From Chloroflexota bacterium (GTDB lineage Bacteria > Chloroflexota > Limnocylindria > Limnocylindrales > CSP1-4): DNA of 8,589 nucleotides. The stretch is from positions 1 to 8,589 of the forward strand of contig JACCVB010000210.1 of assembly GCA_013698385.1 (NCBI GenBank), written 5' to 3'. A model generated the notes under the pieces. That model ran no database searches and was not told where the DNA came from. It was given only the letters and a program-made list of their open reading frames with translations. Numbering within the stretch: the stretch's first letter is position 1; every line of letters begins with the position of its first letter. A program made the position numbers and the translations under genes. Below, one piece after another: positions 4,464-8,589 of this stretch.

Positions 4464-6104
4464 CTACGGTCGGTCGCGTCGGTCGCGTCGGTCCCGGCCG
4501 CCCAGGGCCGAGAGCCGCTCGGCGTCACGCTGTGCGAGTGTCGCCACCAGTCGGTCCGCCGCCACGTATGAGCGGCCACCGCCCATCACGAGCACGACAT
4601 CACCTGGTTCCACGACGCCTGCCAGGTAGTCCGCCGTCGCCTCCGGACTGCCGGGCGCCACGGCCGGCACGCCACTGCGTCGACTGGTCGCTTCGGCCAG
4701 AGCGGCGGCCGAGGCGATCGAGGTGTCCGGGTCCCTGACAGCCCAGATATCGATGACGACCGCCCGGTCGGCCTCCGCCAGGACGTCGGCGAACGCGTCC
4801 AGCATCGCGGCGGTGCGATGGAAGGTCAGCGGCTCGTAGACCGCCCACAGCCGGCGCCCGGGATACCGCAGTCGAGCGGCGGCGAAGGTGGCCCGCATCG
4901 CGGTCGGGTGATGCGCATAGTCATCGAGCACGACCACCCCGTTCACGTCGCCCTTCAGCTCGAACCGCCGTCCCACGCCCTCGAACGTAGCCAGTGCCGG
5001 AAGGGTCGCATCGGCCGGCACGCCGGCTGCCATCGCGCCCGCAGCCGCCATCAGCGCGTCGATCGCGAGGTGGCGGCCGATCAACCCGACCCGGGCACGA
5101 TCCACGGTGGAGTCCCCCGGTCCGCGCAGACCGCGGATCTCGAGGCCCGTCCCGTCGCCGTCCTCGCCCGTGATCCGACCGACCACCCGGTGACCGCCGC
5201 GATCTGGAAGTCTGGAGACCCACGCGTCCACGCCAGCCGACGACGCTGCCTCCGGGCTCTCCAGGTTGACCAGGATGCGGCGACCTTCCCAGTCCGCCAG
5301 CGCGTCCACGACGTGACGGACACCCGCGTCGCCGACGTTCGCGACGAGCGTGGCCATGCCACCGGGTTGCGTCTCATCCCGGCCTCGCCGGATCCAGGCG
5401 GCGAATGCCCGCACCACGGACGGTTCGTCGGGAAAGACGTCCGGGTGGTCCCATTCCGCGCTGATCAGCAACGCGATCGCCGGGAGATACGGATCGAAGT
5501 TGCCGGCGTACTCGTCCGCTTCGACGACGAACTCCGTCCCGGCGCCGAACCGGGCGACGCCGCGAGCCCCGCCCGTGATGGAACCCGGCAGCTGTGCCCC
5601 GACGAAGCCCGCCGGATCCCGCTCCGCCGCGGCCAGGATATGGAGCAGCCAGCCCGACGTCGTGGACTTGCCGTGAGTCCCAGTCACGCCGATGAGGCGC
5701 TGACCTCGGGTCGCGGCCGCGTCTGCGATGACCTGCTGGACGCTTTCGAGGGGCAGCCCGTGCGTCCGCGCAGCCTCGAGCTCGGGATGGTCCGGGTGGA
5801 CCGACGTCACTGCCTTCGTCGCCGCCAGGCGATCGACCCGGGCGGATCCGTCCGCTTCGATGTGCTCGGCCCCGTTGGCCCAGGCGACGGGGATCCCGGC
5901 CGCCTCCACGACCAGGCTGAGCGGATCCGGGCCGCCCGCGTCGCAGGCCGTGACGACGGCGCCCACGGCCGCCGCGTGGAGTGCCGCCCCGGCCGACGCC
6001 GCTCCGCCCACGCCCATCACGTGCAGGCGCGTGCCGGGCACGATCGGTCGTGCCGGTCGAGCGGGTGCCAGACCCCGGGCGATCTCCTCTGAGGTACGGG
6101 TCAT
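4464..6104 (-). CDS. murC: MurC-like Mur ligase (probable UDP-N-acetylmuramate--L-alanine ligase)
   Basis: A 546-residue Mur ligase. The N-terminal Rossmann-type domain has LHVMGVGGAASAGAAL (about 27-42). The central ATPase domain has the P-loop GVTGTHGKSTT with Lys146, the Mg/ATP acidic patch EADEY (195-199) and SAEWDHPDVF (215-224). The C-terminal domain has FEGVGRRFELKG (374-385), DDYAHHPTA (394-402), VYEPLTFHRT and the final VMGGGRSY (507-514). MurC adds L-Ala to UDP-MurNAc in the first peptide step of peptidoglycan synthesis, in the cytoplasm. The E-P-x-x-x-x-R-T segment favours MurC over the recycling ligase Mpl, but GTHGKST and DDYAHHPTA do not fully separate the two, so the symbol is tentative. 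It is longer than usual for MurC (about 450-490), with extra length around 240-330 and at the C terminus (DRRDRRDRP). It overlaps cinA by ATGA and is the last gene of the ftsK-rodZ-cinA-mur series. I see no clear SD, and coupling to cinA probably supplies ribosomes. Confidence 0.85.
   Translation of the reverse strand: MTRTSEEIARGLAPARPARPIVPGTRLHVMGVGGAASAGAALHAAAVGAVVTACDAGGPDPLSLVVEAAGIPVAWANGAEHIEADGSARVDRLAATKAVTSVHPDHPELEAARTHGLPLESVQQVIADAAATRGQRLIGVTGTHGKSTTSGWLLHILAAAERDPAGFVGAQLPGSITGGARGVARFGAGTEFVVEADEYAGNFDPYLPAIALLISAEWDHPDVFPDEPSVVRAFAAWIRRGRDETQPGGMATLVANVGDAGVRHVVDALADWEGRRILVNLESPEAASSAGVDAWVSRLPDRGGHRVVGRITGEDGDGTGLEIRGLRGPGDSTVDRARVGLIGRHLAIDALMAAAGAMAAGVPADATLPALATFEGVGRRFELKGDVNGVVVLDDYAHHPTAMRATFAAARLRYPGRRLWAVYEPLTFHRTAAMLDAFADVLAEADRAVVIDIWAVRDPDTSIASAAALAEATSRRSGVPAVAPGSPEATADYLAGVVEPGDVVLVMGGGRSYVAADRLVATLAQRDAERLSALGGRDRRDRRDRP
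4469..4493. repeat. 9-bp tandem repeat at the 3' end of the Mur ligase
   Basis: The unit GTCGGTCGC appears 2.8 times in a row (4469-4477, 4478-4486, partial 4487-4493). Read on the minus strand it encodes the repeated Asp-Arg-Arg triplet at the end of the Mur ligase, beyond its conserved fold. This is a likely replication-slippage site. Confidence 0.75.
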
Positions 6105-6607
6105 GCCTGCACCGCTTCAGCGGACTCGATGAGCCATTCGATCGCGGCGGCGGCGCTCGCTTCGATGTTGGCCGACCGGTCCCCTCCCCACTCGAACCGA
6201 CGCGTCGAGACCTGCCGGTCATGCGCCAGGCCGATGAACGTCAGGCCGACCGACTTGTCCGCCGTCCCCCCGTCGGGTCCGGCGATGCCCGTGATGCTGG
6301 CCGCGAGATCCGCGCCGAAGCGACGTCGCACACCGCTGGCCATCGCCCCCGCGACTTCGGCGCTGACCGCGCCGTGCCGATCGATCAGCTCCTCCGGGAC
6401 GCGAAGCAGGGTCATCTTGGCCGAATCCGCGTAGCTCACGACACCGCCCAGGAAGTATCTGGACGAGCCGGCTACCTGCGTGATCGCGTGCGCCACCAAC
6501 CCACCGGTGCATGACTCGCCGAGGGCGACGGTCAAGCCGCGCTCCAGGCAGGCGGCCTGCAACCGCACCGCCGCCTGGACGAGCGCGTCGGTCCCGATCG
6601 CCGGCAA
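6101..6607 (-). CDS. pncC: CinA C-terminal domain protein, nicotinamide-nucleotide amidohydrolase (PncC)
   Basis: A 168-residue stand-alone CinA C-terminal (COG1546) domain, similar in length to E. coli PncC. Visible motifs are ALGESCTGGLVAH (28-40, with the presumed nucleophile Ser32), GGVVSYADSAK (54-64, with Tyr59 and Lys64 as candidate catalytic partners), ASITGIAGPDGG...KSVGLTFIGL (103-126) and GGDRSANIEASAAAAIEWL near the end. The family deamidates nicotinamide mononucleotide to nicotinic acid mononucleotide in the pyridine-nucleotide cycle. The N-terminal MoCF/CinA domain found in full-length CinA is absent. The start is a TTG at 6607-6605, 4 nt after the rodZ-like stop, with no good SD; the next in-frame candidates, GTG at codon 14 and TTG at codon 16, would trim only the first helix. 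Its TGA overlaps the ATG of the Mur ligase. Confidence 0.93.
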   Translation of the reverse strand: MPAIGTDALVQAAVRLQAACLERGLTVALGESCTGGLVAHAITQVAGSSRYFLGGVVSYADSAKMTLLRVPEELIDRHGAVSAEVAGAMASGVRRRFGADLAASITGIAGPDGGTADKSVGLTFIGLAHDRQVSTRRFEWGGDRSANIEASAAAAIEWLIESAEAVQA

Positions 6608-6611
6608 GGGA

Positions 6612-8018
6612 TCAGCGACGATCCGTCCGCGCAGGCGGCGCGGGTGGCGCGAACTTCCAGGTCCCGGGATTGCTCAGGTTCGACAGCCGGCCGAGGTCGA
6701 CCCCGTTGATCGTGAAGTAGGTCAGCGACGCGTTGCCGGTCCGCACCTCGATGTCCCGGCGTCCGCTGAAGGTCAGGACCTTGCCCGAGGAAAAGACCCG
6801 TCCGGCCCCACCGGTCACGTCCGACACCTGGCCGTCCACCCAGACCTTGAGCCAGGCTCGACCACCCTTGACCGACACGGCGACCGTGACGCCCTTGTAG
6901 GCCACGGTCACGTTGCGGGTCAGGGCGGCGGACTTGCTGTCGGGACCCGACGCGGTGGCCGTGATGGCCCAGCGGCCCGCGGTCAGCTCAAGGGGCGTGT
7001 TGAACGTCCCGTCCGCACCGACCGGGACAGTGACGGGAGCGGGCGGACTGGGCGGCGCCGCCGAGGGAGCGTCTGACGGTGCCGCATCAGGCGGGGCCTG
7101 CTGTCCTGGCGGCTCCACCGACCCGGTGTATGAGGCACGCACGACGACGGACGTCGCATTCGTGGCCCGACCCTGGATCGGGATGGCGCCATTCTCGAAC
7201 GTTGCGCCTTCCGACGGTTGATCGACCGACAGGGTGGGTGTCTCGATGACGAGGAAGGGAACGGTGATGAACAGCGCCACGGTCCCCTCGGAACGCTTCC
7301 CGGTGTCCGGGTCCAAAGCGCTCACATCGAACTGGTTCCGGCCGCGTCGGAGGTCCACCTTGGCCGTCCAGCGGCCGTCGGCGTCCGCGCTGACGATGTA
7401 CGGGTCGCGACCCGGCGTCACGACGTTGACGGTCGCTCCTGCCGCAGAAGTCCCGCGCAGGACGTAGTCGGTGACCGTATCCTCCACGTCCACGACGGCC
7501 GTCGGGGGGTTCGTGACCGCGATCGTCGGTGGCTTCGCGAAGCGCAGCAGCTGGACGCCCAGGTACGCTCCGAACGCCAGGACCGCGATCGTCATGAGGA
7601 CGAACACCACCAGGCTCGGCGAAAAGGTCGGCCCGGGACGCGGCGTGACCAGCGGCCGCGGGACGGCGATCACCGCCTGGGGCTCGCGGCCCCCGCCCCG
7701 CTCACGCCGCCACTGGAGGAGCACGTCGTCAGGGTCCAGGCCGAGATAGAGGGCGTAGTTGCGCAGGAATCCCTTCGTGTAGACCGGACCCGGCAGTTCC
7801 CGGTAATCGCCGCGCTCCAGGGCCGCCAGATACCGGGCGCGGATCTTCGTGTCCCGCTCCGCGCGATACAGGTCCACGCCCTTGCGCTCCCGCCCGGCGA
7901 GCAGTCGCTCGGGCAGCGTAGGTGCAGCATCAGCCGAGAGCGATCGTGCTCCTTCGGTCCGGCTTGTCGCCCCCCGGTCCGCGCCTGCCGCGCGCCGAAG
8001 CTGGTCCCGTGTCGTCAT
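6612..8018 (-). CDS. rodZ: RodZ-like protein: cytoplasmic HTH, one transmembrane helix, Ig-like region, DUF4115-type C-terminal domain
   Basis: A 468-residue protein. Residues 35-105 are the RodZ/YmfM helix-turn-helix: LPERLLAGRERKGVDLYRAE, the TKIRARYLAALERGDY helix, LPGPVYTKGFLRNYALYLGL, then D-x-D near 95-97. A basic/Pro linker (about 106-132) leads to one transmembrane helix at about 135-157. The outside part holds one or two beta-rich Ig-like repeats (about 163-295), an Ala/Pro-rich low-complexity linker (about 302-328), another beta-rich part (about 329-375) and a C-terminal domain from about 385 with WLKVWVDG, GKVLTFSGRRDIEVRTGNAS and TINGVDLGRLSN, which is the DUF4115 pattern of RodZ. 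RodZ couples MreB to the elongation machinery. It is longer than E. coli RodZ (337 residues), and the extra length lies outside the membrane. Start ATG 8018 has AGGGA 6 nt upstream. Order ftsK-rodZ-cinA supports the call. Confidence 0.88.
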   Translation of the reverse strand: MTTRDQLRRAAGADRGATSRTEGARSLSADAAPTLPERLLAGRERKGVDLYRAERDTKIRARYLAALERGDYRELPGPVYTKGFLRNYALYLGLDPDDVLLQWRRERGGGREPQAVIAVPRPLVTPRPGPTFSPSLVVFVLMTIAVLAFGAYLGVQLLRFAKPPTIAVTNPPTAVVDVEDTVTDYVLRGTSAAGATVNVVTPGRDPYIVSADADGRWTAKVDLRRGRNQFDVSALDPDTGKRSEGTVALFITVPFLVIETPTLSVDQPSEGATFENGAIPIQGRATNATSVVVRASYTGSVEPPGQQAPPDAAPSDAPSAAPPSPPAPVTVPVGADGTFNTPLELTAGRWAITATASGPDSKSAALTRNVTVAYKGVTVAVSVKGGRAWLKVWVDGQVSDVTGGAGRVFSSGKVLTFSGRRDIEVRTGNASLTYFTINGVDLGRLSNLSNPGTWKFAPPAPPARTDRR

Positions 8019-8024
8019 CGAGTA

Positions 8025-8029
8025 TCCCT
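8025..8029 (-). promoter_or_regulatory. Ribosome binding site of the rodZ-like gene
   Basis: Minus-strand AGGGA with a 6-nt spacer (TACTCG) before ATG 8018. This supports the chosen start, which otherwise precedes the HTH fold by 34 residues. Confidence 0.5.
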
Positions 8030-8062
8030 GGTCAGGCCGCCCGGTCGTGCGACCGCCACAAG

Positions 8063-8068
8063 AGGATA
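8063..8068 (-). promoter_or_regulatory. Candidate -10 box for the rodZ-cinA-mur genes
   Basis: Minus-strand TATCCT in the 76-bp ftsK-rodZ gap, followed by CT, giving the same octamer TATCCTCT as the candidate leaderless promoter at 2667. A start about 7 nt downstream would leave a 5' leader of roughly 38 nt with the SD. No recognisable -35 lies 16-19 bp upstream. The same hexamer also occurs inside the Mur ligase gene, so chance is possible. Confidence 0.25.
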
Positions 8069-8073
8069 GCGCA

Positions 8074-8088
8074 GGTCCTGTGCGGACC
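8074..8088 (-). terminator. Small hairpin after ftsK
   Basis: On the minus strand GGTCC, loop GCACA, GGACC form a perfect 5-bp stem starting 6 nt past the ftsK stop. No U-tract follows. It could attenuate readthrough from ftsK into rodZ, but the stem is short and the evidence thin. Confidence 0.22.
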
Positions 8089-8094
8089 CCTCAG

Positions 8095-8589
8095 TCATCG
8101 ATCCACGTCGGCTGTGGAGCGCAGCCAGTTCTCCGAGCCGTAGATCGTCCGCGGACTGGCCGGATTGCGCGGGTCCTGCGGGCCGACGATCCCGTGCCGC
8201 TCCAGCTCATCCATCACCCGACTCGCCCGCGCGAACCCGAGCTTCAGCTTGGTCTGGAGCATGGACGTGCTGGCCTTCTGCATGCGAATCACGAGTTCCG
8301 CCGCGACCGGCGTCATCTCATCCACGCCCTGCTCCGCGAGCCAGGAGAACTGACCCCCACCGCCCGCCTCCGATTCGGCGAACTCGAGGATGGATGTCTC
8401 GTAGAAGGTCCGCCCGGCGGCCTGGTCCAGCCAGTGCTTGGTCACCGCCGTGACCTCGTCGTCACTCACGAACACGCCCTGGAGCCGGGCCGGCCGAGGC
8501 AGGTCCACCGGCTGGTAGAGCATGTCGCCGCGGCCGATCAGGTCTTCGGCGCCCGGTGAGTCGAGAACGGTTCGCGAGTCGACCATGGA
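8095..8589 (-). CDS. ftsK: C-terminal part of DNA translocase FtsK/SpoIIIE (5' end outside window)
   Basis: 164 residues up to the TGA at 8097-8095; the frame stays open to the right edge. The fragment starts in the translocase motor with SMVDSRTVLDSPGAEDLIGRGDMLY, the conserved end of the FtsK/SpoIIIE ATPase domain, followed by RLQGVFVSDDEV. Fragment residues about 90-137 are the winged-helix gamma domain (AAELVIRMQKASTSMLQTKL, then GFARASRVMDELERHGIVGP), which reads polar KOPS/SRS sequences and, in FtsK, contacts XerD. The protein is a membrane-anchored hexameric pump that clears chromosome DNA at the division septum. The 26-residue tail after GIVGP (PRNPASPRTIYGSENW...) is not a family feature I recognise. 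ATG 8586 is internal, not the start. Confidence 0.95.
   Translation of the reverse strand, partial: SMVDSRTVLDSPGAEDLIGRGDMLYQPVDLPRPARLQGVFVSDDEVTAVTKHWLDQAAGRTFYETSILEFAESEAGGGGQFSWLAEQGVDEMTPVAAELVIRMQKASTSMLQTKLKLGFARASRVMDELERHGIVGPQDPRNPASPRTIYGSENWLRSTADVDR

Noticed and set aside
5634..5645. TATCCT on the minus strand inside the Mur ligase as an internal promoter
   Set aside because: It is simply the codons for His-Ile-Leu after the P-loop; no -35 or downstream start makes sense there.
4818..6092. 424-codon open frame antisense to the Mur ligase
   Set aside because: Shadow of the Mur ligase, whose P-loop and other motifs read clearly on the minus strand.
7218..8069. 283-codon open frame antisense to the rodZ-like gene
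   Set aside because: Arg-rich low-information translation opposite a well-supported HTH/TM/DUF4115 protein.
1..8589. CRISPR array, insertion sequence, attachment site, tRNA or rRNA
   Set aside because: I saw no regularly spaced repeats, transposase motifs, terminal inverted repeats, tRNA cloverleaf signals or rRNA-like stretches; base and codon use look uniform across the window.

Overview
The window is GC-rich bacterial chromosome with tightly packed genes and strong G/C preference at third codon positions, which is why long antisense shadow frames exist. The gene set (FtsK/SpoIIIE-type translocase, RodZ-like HTH membrane protein, CinA C-terminal amidohydrolase, a Mur ligase, YajQ) is core bacterial housekeeping. 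A GC-rich Chloroflexota or an actinobacterium-like lineage fits best. That is inference from gene style and order; there is no rRNA or other marker here to decide it.

Layout, left to right. (1) Positions 1-183, plus strand: the last 60 codons of a probable class I SAM-dependent methyltransferase. (2) Positions 198-2543, minus strand: a probable three-gene unit read yajQ -> 33-residue single-TM microprotein -> ThDP-dependent acetolactate-synthase-like enzyme. (3) Positions 2544-2678: a divergent intergenic region holding the yajQ ribosome binding site, a 7-bp inverted repeat and a candidate leaderless promoter for the rightward gene. (4) Positions 2679-4325, plus strand: a two-domain protein with an N-terminal metallo-beta-lactamase fold and a C-terminal Rieske [2Fe-2S] domain, the architecture of CMP-Neu5Ac / UDP-MurNAc hydroxylase relatives. 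(5) Positions 4326-4463: a G-rich convergent spacer without a gene. (6) Positions 4464-8589, minus strand: a cell-envelope and division cluster read ftsK (3' part) -> rodZ-like -> cinA/pncC -> murC-like Mur ligase. The last two genes overlap by ATGA and the rodZ-cinA gap is only 4 nt.

How the genes work together. The right-hand cluster resembles the spoIIIE-ymfM(rodZ)-pgsA-cinA-recA neighbourhood of Gram-positive bacteria, but pgsA is absent between rodZ and cinA, and a MurC-like ligase follows cinA where recA would be expected. It joins chromosome segregation, cell shape, pyridine-nucleotide salvage and UDP-MurNAc use. The convergent Rieske-MBL gene is the most interesting item. Related enzymes hydroxylate N-acetyl groups on activated sugars, and one branch acts on UDP-MurNAc, the substrate of MurC, so its position beside a Mur ligase suggests a testable link to N-glycolylated peptidoglycan. 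I see no CRISPR array, insertion sequence, tRNA, rRNA or phage signature. Apart from the Rieske-MBL gene and the microprotein this is ordinary core genome, and I found no convincing new multi-gene system.
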